A stretch of DNA of 5,540 nucleotides from contig VGXH01000157.1 in NCBI GenBank assembly GCA_016873405.1, forward strand, positions 1-5,540, read 5' to 3'. The DNA comes from a bacterium. Lineage in GTDB: Bacteria > Krumholzibacteriota > Krumholzibacteria > LZORAL124-64-63. Shown here in pieces: positions 1 through 5,540 of this stretch (its first letter is position 1; the number at the start of each line of letters is the position of its first letter). The translations under genes were made by a program, and so were the position numbers. The notes under the pieces are model-generated. The model was not told where the DNA came from. It saw only the letters and a list, made by a program, of their open reading frames with translations, and did no database searches.

Positions 1-792
1 CGCCGTCCAGGTGAAGCGGTCGTCGGCGGGGCCATCGCCCAGTTCCAGCTTCGTCAGCGTGATGGTGACGTTCTGCGTCACGGGACCGCCGCGCCCGTTG
101 ATGGTGTTCGAGGCGGTCATCTTCACGCAGATGCCGGTCTTCGGGTCCAGCCACCAGCGGCCGGCGCCCGGCGTGCCGCCCGGGTTCTGCGGATCCGGCG
201 CCAGCGCCGGCAGGCTGAAGACGCGGCATTCGATGGTGCGCCCGCCGATGTCGAGCTTCTCGGTGACCGGCGCCTCGACCGGGGCGCGGTCGGCCGGCAG
301 CAGGAGCTGGCTCAGCCCGGCGTAGAAGTTGAAGAGGCTGCGCTCCTCCAGCTCCATGCGCACGGCGGCTTCCAGGTCGCGGACCAGGGCCACGGGCGCG
401 CCGCGGTAGGCCGCGCGCATGGGCGCGTAGTGGAACCAGGAGGCGTCCGGCCCGGTGCCCAGGTCGAGGATGCGCTCGTTCTCCGACTGCGACACCGTCA
501 GGCGGTCCGGCCAGCGCGCCGCCGCCGTGAACACAAGGTCGCCGATCATCGGCTCGCCGCCGCCGACCGGCACGTTCTCGATCCGGATCGTCCCGGCCAG
601 GTCGTACGCTTGCAGCGCCTCGAGGCGTCCGGCCGCTTCTTCGCGCGCGGCGGTGTAGGCCGCCGCCGGATCGGCCGACGCGGCTTCCGGGGAGCGTCCG
701 GCCGCGCAGGCGACCAGTCCGGTCAGGGCGACGACGGCCAGCGTCAGCGCGGCGCCGCGCCGTCCGGCCGCGGGCAGGTGGGGTCGGTGCAT
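1..792 (-). CDS. Putative lipoprotein with LolA/DUF2092-like pattern (C-terminus beyond window)
   Basis: This reading frame is open on the minus strand from an ATG at 792-790 to the left edge, giving 264 residues without a stop. The first 29 residues look like a lipoprotein signal: Arg/His-rich start, hydrophobic stretch ALTLAVVALTGLVA, then a lipobox L26-V-A-C29. The residue after Cys is Ala, not Asp, so outer-membrane sorting is plausible. The mature part has beta-rich segments (YDLAGTIRIE near 63-72, WWLDPKTGICVKM near 213-225) and, just before the edge, DDRFTWTA. A 'WxDPxTG...vk...F.wt.P' layout recalls the LolA / DUF2092 superfamily of periplasmic lipid-handling or sigma-E regulator-like folds; this is pattern resemblance, not a proven match. 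A GGAGAGG ribosome-binding site lies 8 bases before the ATG; a GTG directly before it is an alternative start. It follows tyrS on the same strand after 142 bp. Its substrate is unknown. Confidence 0.72.
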   Translation of the reverse strand, partial: MHRPHLPAAGRRGAALTLAVVALTGLVACAAGRSPEAASADPAAAYTAAREEAAGRLEALQAYDLAGTIRIENVPVGGGEPMIGDLVFTAAARWPDRLTVSQSENERILDLGTGPDASWFHYAPMRAAYRGAPVALVRDLEAAVRMELEERSLFNFYAGLSQLLLPADRAPVEAPVTEKLDIGGRTIECRVFSLPALAPDPQNPGGTPGAGRWWLDPKTGICVKMTASNTINGRGGPVTQNVTITLTKLELGDGPADDRFTWTA

Positions 793-934
793 CACGGGAT
801 CCTCTCCGGTTCGGCGAAGGTCACGAAAACGGGCCGGCGTCGGGGCCGGTCCGGGGAGAAAGGGGTCAACACGACAGGGGCATGATCGTTCCCGGCCGGC
901 CTCGCCGCAACGGGCGATCCTGGGCGCCGCGCCC
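793..934 (-). other. Intergenic gap between tyrS and the lipoprotein gene
   Basis: These 142 bp hold no credible gene. Just after the tyrS stop is a small perfect inverted repeat (GGGCG/CGCCC, 922-934) without a following T-run, so it is a poor intrinsic terminator. An 8-bp palindrome GGCCGGCC lies at 894-901. On the minus strand a TTGACC hexamer resembles a -35 box (around 865-870), but no good -10 box sits at the right distance. The lipoprotein gene may therefore be read through from tyrS or have a promoter I cannot recognise. Confidence 0.4.
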
Positions 935-2191
935 TCAACCCTCGACGCGCAGGTGGTGGTGCCTCTTCTTGCCGAGCTGCAGGGCGATCAGCCCGTCCTG
1001 GACGTCGGCGGCGACCAGGCGCCGCTGCTCGTCCGCGACGGCTTGACCGTTGACGCGGACCCCGCCCTGCCGGACGAGCCGCCGTGCCTCGCCCTTGCTC
1101 TCGACCAGGCCGGCCGAGACCAGCACCTCGATCAAGGCGAGCCCGTCGGCCGCCAGGTCGGCGGCCGCCAGCGCGCTCGCGGGGATGGCCGCCGCGTCGC
1201 CGTCGCCGCCGAAGGCCGCGCGGGCCGCGTCGGCGGCCGCCTGCGCCGCCGCCTCGCCATGCACGAGCGCGGTGACCGCCAGCGCCAGTTCCTGCTTGGC
1301 CCCGCGGATATCCGCCCCCCGCAGCGCTTCGAGTTCCTCGATGCGGGCCGGCGGCAGCAGCGTGTACAGGCGCAGGAAGCGGCCCACGTCACGGTCATCG
1401 ACGTTGACCCAGTACTGGAAGAACTCGTAGGCGCTGGTGCGGGCGGCGTCGAGCCAGACCGCGCCGGCGGCGGTCTTGCCCATCTTCTCGCCGGCGGCCG
1501 TCATGATCAGCGGGTAGGTCAGGCCGTAGACCTCGGCCCGGCCGAGGCGGCGGCAGAGGTCGATGCCCGAGCAGATGTTCCCCCACTGGTCGCTGCCGCC
1601 GACCTGCAGCCGGCAACCGTGCTCGCGGTTGAGCACCAGGAAGTCGTAGGCCTGCAGGATCATGTAGTTGAACTCGAGGAAGCTCAGCCCGGTCTCCATC
1701 CGGGACTTCACCGAGTCGCGGGCCAGCATCTGGTTGACGCTGAAGTGGCGCCCCACGTCGCGCAGGAAGTCGATGTAGGTCTTGTCGCGCAGCCAGTCGC
1801 CGTTGTCGACCAGCAGGGCGTCGCCGGGACCTGCGCCCAGGCGCAGGAAACGGCCCAGCTGGAGGCGGATGCCGGCCAGATGGCGTTCGATGTCCGCGAC
1901 CGTCAGCAGTTGCCGCAGCTCGGTCCTGCCGCTGGGATCGCCGACCATCGCCGTGCCGCCGCCCACCACCGCGATGGGCCGATGCCCGTGCCGCTGCAGG
2001 TGCACCAGGCCCATGATGGGCACCAGGCTCCCGATGTGCAGGCTGTCGGCCGTGGGATCGAAGCCGGCGTAGCCGGTCACCGGCCCGGCGGCCAGCAGCG
2101 CGGTCAGCGCCGCTTCGTCGGTGCACTGCTCGAAGAAGCCGCGCCACTTCATTTCGGACAGGTAGTCGGGGAAATCGGGGCGCGGGTTCAT
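935..2191 (-). CDS. tyrS: Tyrosyl-tRNA synthetase (TyrRS, class I)
   Basis: It attaches tyrosine to tRNA-Tyr in the cytoplasm with ATP. The product is 418 residues, close to the E. coli enzyme (about 424), and is collinear with it. Visible landmarks are YAGFDPTADSLHIGS at 41-55, containing the HIGH-type motif HIGS (52-55) and the tyrosine-pocket Tyr41; GGGTAMVGDPSGRTE at 77-91; FLRDVGRHFSVNQM at 142-155; NYMILQAYDF at 175-184, with the tyrosine-binding Tyr/Gln/Asp; QVGGSDQWGN at 196-205; and KMGKT at 236-240 as the KMSKS loop (TyrRS often has KFGKT). A C-terminal S4 RNA-binding domain follows an Ala-rich linker, roughly 355-400, with RRLVRQGGVRVNG. The ATG start fits the E. coli alignment; Met14 is a less likely internal start. 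The start lies 4 bases after the aroA stop, and the GGTGA overlapping that stop can pair with 16S rRNA, suggesting translational coupling. Confidence 0.97.
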   Translation of the reverse strand: MNPRPDFPDYLSEMKWRGFFEQCTDEAALTALLAAGPVTGYAGFDPTADSLHIGSLVPIMGLVHLQRHGHRPIAVVGGGTAMVGDPSGRTELRQLLTVADIERHLAGIRLQLGRFLRLGAGPGDALLVDNGDWLRDKTYIDFLRDVGRHFSVNQMLARDSVKSRMETGLSFLEFNYMILQAYDFLVLNREHGCRLQVGGSDQWGNICSGIDLCRRLGRAEVYGLTYPLIMTAAGEKMGKTAAGAVWLDAARTSAYEFFQYWVNVDDRDVGRFLRLYTLLPPARIEELEALRGADIRGAKQELALAVTALVHGEAAAQAAADAARAAFGGDGDAAAIPASALAAADLAADGLALIEVLVSAGLVESKGEARRLVRQGGVRVNGQAVADEQRRLVAADVQDGLIALQLGKKRHHHLRVEG

Positions 2192-2195
2192 GCGG

Positions 2196-2216
2196 TCACC
2201 ATTCGTCCTTGTCCTT
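2196..2216 (-). promoter_or_regulatory. tyrS ribosome-binding region embedded in the end of aroA
   Basis: On the minus strand the tyrS ATG is preceded by GGTGA (2200-2196), four bases away, which matches the GGUGA part of the anti-Shine-Dalgarno complement and contains the aroA TGA stop. Further up, AAGGA cores (2216-2206) come from the last 14-bp repeat copy and its edge, about 14 bases or more from the ATG. The ribosome site of tyrS is thus inside the aroA coding sequence, which fits coupling of tyrS translation to aroA termination. Which core is used is inferred, not shown. Confidence 0.55.
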
Positions 2217-3797
2217 GCGGCCTTGTCCTTGCGGCCTTGTCCTTGCGGCCTTGTCCTTGCGGCGGCCGCCGCGCGCCGCGTCCGTGAACGCCGCGGCCCC
2301 GGAGGCCGCCCGTCCCTCTGGTGGTCCTGACAAGGTCGCGCCCGGAGGCGAACCTTCCACCGTCGAACGGACGGCCTTCAGGGCCGCGGTCCCCGCGCCC
2401 GCGTCGATCAGGCGCTCCCAGACTCCGAGGAATCCCGGGAATGATACAGCCACGCAGGCGCTGTCATCAAGTGCGGTTTCGCCTTCGGTGCACAAGGAGG
2501 CGACCGCCATCGCCATCGCGAGGCGGTGGTCGCCCGCGGTCTCCAGCAGCAGCGGCGCCCCGCGCGCGCCGCCGCGCAGCGCGCACGGACCGTCGATGAG
2601 CAGCCCGTCGTGGCGCTCCTGAACCGTGGCGCCCAGCCGCGAGAGGTTGCGGGCGAGCAGCGCCAGACGGTCGGATTCCTTCACGCGCAGCTCGGCCGCG
2701 CCGCCGATCACGCTGCGGCCGGCGCACTGCGTGGCGACCACCGCCAGGACGGGGATCTCGTCCACCAGAGCGGGCACTTCCGCGGCGCCGATCGTAAACG
2801 CGCCCAGGGAACCGGCGCGCACGCGGACCGCCCCGGCGGGCTCGGCGGCGGCGCCGTCCGCGGCGTTGCCGGCGTCGGCGCCGCGCTCCGCGCCGCGCTT
2901 CGCGTCGCGCTCCGCGTCGCGCCCTGCGTCGCACTCGACGTCGCACTCGACGTCGCACTCGACGCGCGCCCCCGCGCGCGCCAGCACCGCCAAGGCGCCG
3001 GTGCGCGTGGGATTGAGCGACTGCCCGCGCACGGTGACGTCCGAGCCCGGCACGACGGCGGCGGCGGCCTGGAAGACGGCCGCCGAGGAGGGATCGCCCG
3101 GCACCGCCAGCGAGAAGGCCGGCAGGCGGCGGGGCCCCGACACGGCGGGCGAGCCGCCGGCCGCGAATTCACCGGCGTCGAGGCCGCGCAGCATCCGCTC
3201 GGTGTGGTCGCGCGAGCCCGCGGCCCCGCGCACGACGGTCGTCCCGGCGGCGCCGAGTCCCGCCAGCAGCAGCGCCGACTTCACCTGCGCCGAAGCCACC
3301 TGCAGATCGTGCGCGCGGCCGCGCAGCGGCGCCCCGCGCACGATCACCGGCAGGCGCCCTTCGTCGGCGGCCCAGGCCAGGTCCGCGCCCATGCGGCGCA
3401 GCGGCTCGACCACGCGCGCCATCGGGCGCGTCCGCAGCGACGCGTCGCCGTCCAGGGTCACCGCGGCGCCGCCGGGCGTCAGCCACCCGGCCAGCAGGCC
3501 CAGCAGCAGGCGGGCCGTCGTGCCGCTGTTGCCGCAGTCCAGGCGCAGGTCCCGGCGCGGCGGCGCTGATGGCGGCGTCAGCGTCAGCGTCTCGCCGGAC
3601 AGGGACGCCGTCGCCCCCAGCGCCACCGCGGCGTCCAGGCTGCTGCGCGTGTCGGCGCAGTCCAGCCAGCCCGTGGCGCGGCACGGCCCGTCCGCCAGCA
3701 GGGCCAGCAGGACGGCCCTGTGCGAGATCGACTTGTCGCCGGGCACGTCTATCGTTCCCCGCAGCGGACCGCGGGCGCGCGGAAGGGGATCTGTCAT
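2196..3797 (-). CDS. aroA: 3-phosphoshikimate 1-carboxyvinyltransferase (EPSP synthase), enlarged
   Basis: It joins shikimate-3-phosphate and phosphoenolpyruvate to make EPSP, the step before chorismate. The 533-residue product shows the whole EPSP synthase core: PGDKSISHRA at 19-28 (Lys22, Arg27), CGNSGTTARLL at 88-98, RTRPMARVVEPLRRMGA at 122-138 (Arg124), SAQVK at 169-173, RDHTE at 196-200, NPTR at 262-265, DEIPVLAV at 346-353 (catalytic Asp346), ELRVKESDRL at 369-378 (Glu374) and GDHRLAMAMAV at 422-432. GDKS, SAQxK, RxHxE and NxTR together are the class II signature. Typical family length is about 430, so about 100 residues are extra: a tetrapeptide-repeat loop at 279-306 plus Ala-rich flank, and a tail from about 468 to 533. 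The ATG at 3797 has GGAG six bases upstream; the frame is open much further upstream, but only because it lies antisense to the MATE gene. The final codons overlap the tyrS ribosome site. Confidence 0.95.
   Translation of the reverse strand: MTDPLPRARGPLRGTIDVPGDKSISHRAVLLALLADGPCRATGWLDCADTRSSLDAAVALGATASLSGETLTLTPPSAPPRRDLRLDCGNSGTTARLLLGLLAGWLTPGGAAVTLDGDASLRTRPMARVVEPLRRMGADLAWAADEGRLPVIVRGAPLRGRAHDLQVASAQVKSALLLAGLGAAGTTVVRGAAGSRDHTERMLRGLDAGEFAAGGSPAVSGPRRLPAFSLAVPGDPSSAAVFQAAAAVVPGSDVTVRGQSLNPTRTGALAVLARAGARVECDVECDVECDAGRDAERDAKRGAERGADAGNAADGAAAEPAGAVRVRAGSLGAFTIGAAEVPALVDEIPVLAVVATQCAGRSVIGGAAELRVKESDRLALLARNLSRLGATVQERHDGLLIDGPCALRGGARGAPLLLETAGDHRLAMAMAVASLCTEGETALDDSACVAVSFPGFLGVWERLIDAGAGTAALKAVRSTVEGSPPGATLSGPPEGRAASGAAAFTDAARGGRRKDKAARTRPQGQGRKDKDEW
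2207..2262 (-). repeat. Four perfect 14-bp tandem repeats at the 3' end of aroA
   Basis: Four identical copies of CCTTGTCCTTGCGG (plus strand) stand head to tail at 2207-2220, 2221-2234, 2235-2248 and 2249-2262. On the coding strand the unit is CCGCAAGGACAAGG, with two AAGG cores per copy. Because 14 is not a multiple of 3, successive copies are read in different frames, giving the Lys/Arg-rich peptide RKDKAARTRPQGQG before the frame recurs as RKDKDEW. None of the three frames of the unit contains a stop. The array lies 15 bp from the tyrS ATG. Confidence 0.95.
2880..2963 (-). repeat. In-frame 12-bp tandem repeats inside aroA (seven units)
   Basis: Seven 12-bp units run without gaps. Three are identical (GTCGCACTCGAC on the plus strand, 2928-2963). 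Four are related and more diverged (2880-2891, 2892-2903, 2904-2915, 2916-2927, of the form GYCGCGCTYCGC). Since 12 is a multiple of 3 the reading frame is kept, and the array encodes residues 279-306 of AroA as tetrapeptides: VECD three times, then AGRD, AERD, AKRG, AERG. The next 12 bp (2868-2879) look like a further decayed unit. The array sits after the NPTR-containing segment, where other EPSP synthases have a variable surface loop. Confidence 0.93.
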
Positions 3798-3840
3798 GGC
3801 GGTCTCCGGTCGCCGCGCCGCGGGCGGCGCGGCATCCTGC

Positions 3841-3869
3841 TTGGCTGGGCCGGCGCCCCATCTTAGATT
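3841..3869 (+). promoter_or_regulatory. Possible divergent promoter of the MATE gene
   Basis: On the plus strand TTGGCT (3841-3846) and TAGATT (3864-3869) are 17 bp apart, an ideal spacing, but each hexamer is a weak match (about three and four of six). The -10 candidate uses the same A/T-rich island as the aroA promoter on the other strand, so the two would overlap. Initiation would be near 3876, about 33 bases before the GTG start at 3909. Confidence 0.3.
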
Positions 3870-3887
3870 AGCCCGCGTCGTTGGCAA
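3860..3887 (-). promoter_or_regulatory. Predicted sigma70-type promoter of aroA-tyrS
   Basis: Reading the minus strand, TTGCCA (3887-3882, five of six matches to TTGACA) is followed by 16 bp and TAAGAT (3865-3860, four of six matches to TATAAT, keeping the key TA...T). The -10 box lies in the most A/T-rich stretch of the inter-gene region. Transcription would begin near 3852, giving a leader of about 55 bases before the aroA ATG, with GGAG six bases before that ATG. The match is by eye and the promoter class is assumed. Confidence 0.55.
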
Positions 3888-3908
3888 GCCCCCCCGCCGA
3901 CGAATCCC

Positions 3909-5327
3909 GTGGACGGACACCCGGACCCTCCTGTCGTCGCGCGCCGCACCGTGGCGTCGCTGGCGCGCGTCCACGACGCGCGCGAGATCATGGTCCTGGC
4001 GCTGCCGAATATCCTGACGATGCTCTCGCAGACCCTGATGTGGACCGTGGACACGGCAATGCTCGGGCGCGTCGACTCGGCCTCGCTGGCGGCCGCCGGA
4101 CTGGGCGGGATGATCACCTGGTGCGGGTACTCGCTGTTCAACAATCTCAGCCGCATCAGCGGCACCTTCGTCGCGCAGGCCCACGGCGGCGGCGACGACG
4201 ACCGGGTCGGACACTACGCCTGGCAGGGACTGTACATCGCGCTGGCCGCCGGCGCGCTGCTGACCGTCGCCGGCTGGTACAGCTACCTCGTCCTGCCGTG
4301 GACCCGCAATCCGGCCGATGTCCAGGAGCTGACCTACACCTACATCCGCTGGCGCAGCCTGAGCGCCGTGGCGACCCAGGTCTCGTTCGCCGTGACCGCC
4401 TTCTTCGTCGGCCGCCGGGACGTCAAGGTGCCGATGTGGTGCGGCATCGCGGGCAACGTCGTGAACGTGGTGCTGGACGTGTGGCTCATCTTCGGCTGGG
4501 AGGGCTTCCGCCTGGGCGGCGTCACCTGGCTGGCCGTGCCGCCGCTCGGGATCCAGGGCGCCGCCGTCGCGACGAGCATCGGCACCGCGGTCAACGCCCT
4601 GGGCCTGCTCGGCTTCGCGCTGGCGCCGCGCCTGCGCGAGCGATACCGCATCCACCGGCCGCGCCGGCCGGATCGTCGCGCCTTGACGCGGCTGGTGCGC
4701 GTGGGCAGTCCCGCCGCCGGCGAGAACTTCGTGGACATGGGCGGCTTCGCGATGTTCTCGGTGTTCGTCGGCACCGCCGGCGCGGTGCAGCTGGCCGCCA
4801 GCCAGATCACGATCCAGCTGCTGTCGTTCTCGTTCATGCCGCTGTGGGGGCTGACCATGGCCGCCGGCGTGCTGGTCGGCAACTCCCTGGGCGCCGGGCG
4901 GCCGGACCGCGCCGCGCACTACGGGCGGCAGGTCTACAAGCTGGGGACGTACTACTCGCTGCTGCTGGCCCTGGCCATGGTCCTGCTGCGCGAGCGGGTC
5001 TTCGCCGTCTTCAGCAACGATCCGCAGGTGCTGGCGCTGGGGTCGGCGCTGGTCCTGGCCGCGGCGGCCTTCCAGTACTTCGACGGCGTGCGCATGCTCA
5101 GCAGCGGCATCCTCCAGGGCGCCGGCGACACGCGCTACGCGATGATCGTCACCGTCGTCCTCATGTGGGGGCTGTTCATCCCGCTGACCTGGTACCTGGT
5201 CGTGGCGCGGCAGGGCGACGTCGTGGCGGCCTGGCTGGGGGCGGGCGTCTGCTACCTGCTCCAGGGGCTGTTCCTGTGGCGCCGGTTCGCTTCCGGCCGA
5301 TGGCGGCACGCGCGGATCTTCGGCTGA
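3909..5327 (+). CDS. MATE-family multidrug/toxin exporter (NorM/DinF type)
   Basis: An inner-membrane antiporter that would expel cationic drugs or metabolites using a Na+ or H+ gradient. The 472-residue product has the MATE size and two-lobed build, with about twelve hydrophobic segments. Recognisable parts are QTLMWTVDTAMLGRV at 41-55 (TM1, with Asp48), GTFVAQAHGGGDDDR at 85-99, GNVVNVVLDVWLIFGW at 182-197, GAAVATSIGTAVNA at 217-230, VLVGNSLGAGRPDRA at 321-335 (second-lobe counterpart of the 85-99 loop), and the telltale GILQGAGDTRYAM at 400-412. The start is uncertain. GTG 3909 gives a 27-residue polar lead before TM1; GTG 3951 and ATG 3990 (Met28) are in-frame alternatives, and none has a clear Shine-Dalgarno. 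The upstream frame is closed by TAG at 3864. It is divergent from aroA and convergent with the next gene. Substrate cannot be told; flippase relatives of the wider MOP superfamily are less likely given GAGDTR. Confidence 0.92.
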   Translation: MDGHPDPPVVARRTVASLARVHDAREIMVLALPNILTMLSQTLMWTVDTAMLGRVDSASLAAAGLGGMITWCGYSLFNNLSRISGTFVAQAHGGGDDDRVGHYAWQGLYIALAAGALLTVAGWYSYLVLPWTRNPADVQELTYTYIRWRSLSAVATQVSFAVTAFFVGRRDVKVPMWCGIAGNVVNVVLDVWLIFGWEGFRLGGVTWLAVPPLGIQGAAVATSIGTAVNALGLLGFALAPRLRERYRIHRPRRPDRRALTRLVRVGSPAAGENFVDMGGFAMFSVFVGTAGAVQLAASQITIQLLSFSFMPLWGLTMAAGVLVGNSLGAGRPDRAAHYGRQVYKLGTYYSLLLALAMVLLRERVFAVFSNDPQVLALGSALVLAAAAFQYFDGVRMLSSGILQGAGDTRYAMIVTVVLMWGLFIPLTWYLVVARQGDVVAAWLGAGVCYLLQGLFLWRRFASGRWRHARIFG

Positions 5328-5342
5328 ACGCTTGCCCGCGGC

Positions 5343-5370
5343 GCCGCCCGGTGGCGACCCGGTGAGCGGC
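5343..5370. terminator. Weak GC-rich hairpin between convergent genes
   Basis: In the 49-bp gap between the MATE stop and the receiver-domain stop, GCCGC (5343-5347) can pair with GCGGC (5366-5370), and inside it CCGG (5348-5351) with CCGG (5359-5362), leaving a 7-base loop and a 3-base bulge. It is well placed to end both convergent transcripts, but neither side has a T-run, so it is not a standard intrinsic terminator. Confidence 0.22.
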
Positions 5371-5376
5371 CCCGCT

Positions 5377-5540
5377 TCAGTCGCCGCGGTCGTCGGGTTC
5401 GGACCGTTCGGCGACCGCCGCGCCCAGCGCCAGCCGCAGCGCGCGTTCCAGGTCGCTGCGGTGGAAGGGCTTGGGCAGGAACGCCAGCCCCGGGCGCAGT
5501 TGCCCCGGGTCGACCACGCCCTGCTCGGCGTAGCCCGACA
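5377..5540 (-). CDS. Response-regulator receiver domain, C-terminal end (partial)
   Basis: The last 54 codons of a minus-strand gene that enters from the right edge and stops with TGA at 5379-5377. The peptide begins SGYAEQGVVDPGQ and continues with LAFLPKPFHRSDLERALRLAL, then a charged end AERSEPDDRGD. SGYAE corresponds to beta-4 with the conserved Ser/Thr, and the Lys of LPKPF to the invariant beta-5 Lys of receiver domains, followed by helix alpha-5. The phosphoacceptor Asp would lie outside the window. Because only a short acidic tail follows, there is no C-terminal DNA-binding domain. This is either the terminal receiver of a hybrid sensor histidine kinase (SGYAE-type sequences are common there) or a stand-alone receiver. 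The two bases before Ser (TG) are the end of a codon for Met, Leu or Val. Confidence 0.82.
   Translation of the reverse strand, partial: SGYAEQGVVDPGQLRPGLAFLPKPFHRSDLERALRLALGAAVAERSEPDDRGD

Noticed and set aside
430..885. Plus-strand 151-residue frame opposite the lipoprotein gene
   Set aside because: Arg/Gly-rich shadow; the opposite frame has a signal peptide, lipobox and ribosome site.
922..934. Intrinsic terminator after tyrS
   Set aside because: Five-to-six base-pair hairpin with a very small loop and no T-run on either side; likely a chance GC palindrome.
2207..2262. CRISPR array or integron-type repeat
   Set aside because: Units are 14 bp, directly abutting with no spacers, and lie within aroA coding sequence.
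953..2287. Plus-strand 444-residue frame opposite tyrS
   Set aside because: Compositional shadow of tyrS in GC-rich DNA; Gln/Asp/Val-rich translation without recognisable motifs.
3889..3895. Seven-C run upstream of the MATE gene as a phase-variable tract
   Set aside because: Short, outside the coding sequence and between plausible promoter and start; such runs are expected by chance at this GC content.
2196..5309. One 1037-residue minus-strand frame spanning aroA and the whole MATE gene
   Set aside because: The part upstream of 3797 is antisense to the well-supported MATE gene, is low-complexity in His/Arg/Gln/Ala, and has no domain. AroA begins at MTDPLPRARGPLRGTIDVPGDK with a good ribosome site.
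3881..5365. Plus-strand 494-residue frame over the MATE gene in another phase, from TTG
   Set aside because: Arg-rich and without membrane segments, whereas the 3909 frame gives a complete MATE protein.

Overview
The window is very GC-rich bacterial DNA with strong G/C third-position bias. That bias produces long shadow ORFs in other frames. The content points to a Gram-negative chromosome: a lipobox protein with a LolA-like pattern, a MATE exporter, a class II-type EPSP synthase and a bacterial TyrRS. No gene fixes the lineage. A high-GC deltaproteobacterial or FCB-related uncultured group would fit, but that is a guess. No plasmid, phage, IS, tRNA, rRNA or CRISPR feature was seen.

Layout, left to right. 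Positions 1-792 (minus) hold the N-terminal 264 residues of a putative lipoprotein that runs off the left edge; it has no complete ORF because its stop lies outside. Positions 793-934 are a 142-bp gap. Positions 935-2191 (minus) are tyrS. Positions 2196-3797 (minus) are aroA, whose stop lies 4 bases before the tyrS start. Positions 3798-3908 are a short divergent promoter region with one A/T-rich island. Positions 3909-5327 (plus) are a MATE-family transporter. After a 49-bp convergent gap, 5377-5540 (minus) is the C-terminal end of a response-regulator receiver domain that runs off the right edge.

The minus-strand genes aroA and tyrS look like one transcription unit, perhaps also including the lipoprotein gene. 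It reads from a sigma70-like promoter (TTGCCA, 16 bp, TAAGAT) just upstream of aroA. AroA makes the precursor of chorismate, hence of tyrosine, and TyrS charges tRNA with tyrosine, so the pairing makes metabolic sense. The MATE gene is transcribed away from the same island.

The genes themselves are ordinary. The unusual part is aroA, which is about 100 residues longer than typical EPSP synthases because of two separate repeat-bearing additions. One is an in-frame 12-bp tandem repeat (seven units) that expands a loop with tetrapeptides. The other is a roughly 65-residue low-complexity C-terminal tail ending in four perfect 14-bp repeats. The 14-bp unit is not a multiple of three, carries Shine-Dalgarno-like AAGGA cores and abuts the tyrS start. 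A change in copy number would therefore change how aroA ends relative to tyrS: separate stop, ATGA overlap, or in-frame fusion. I see no convincing evidence of a wholly new multi-gene system here.
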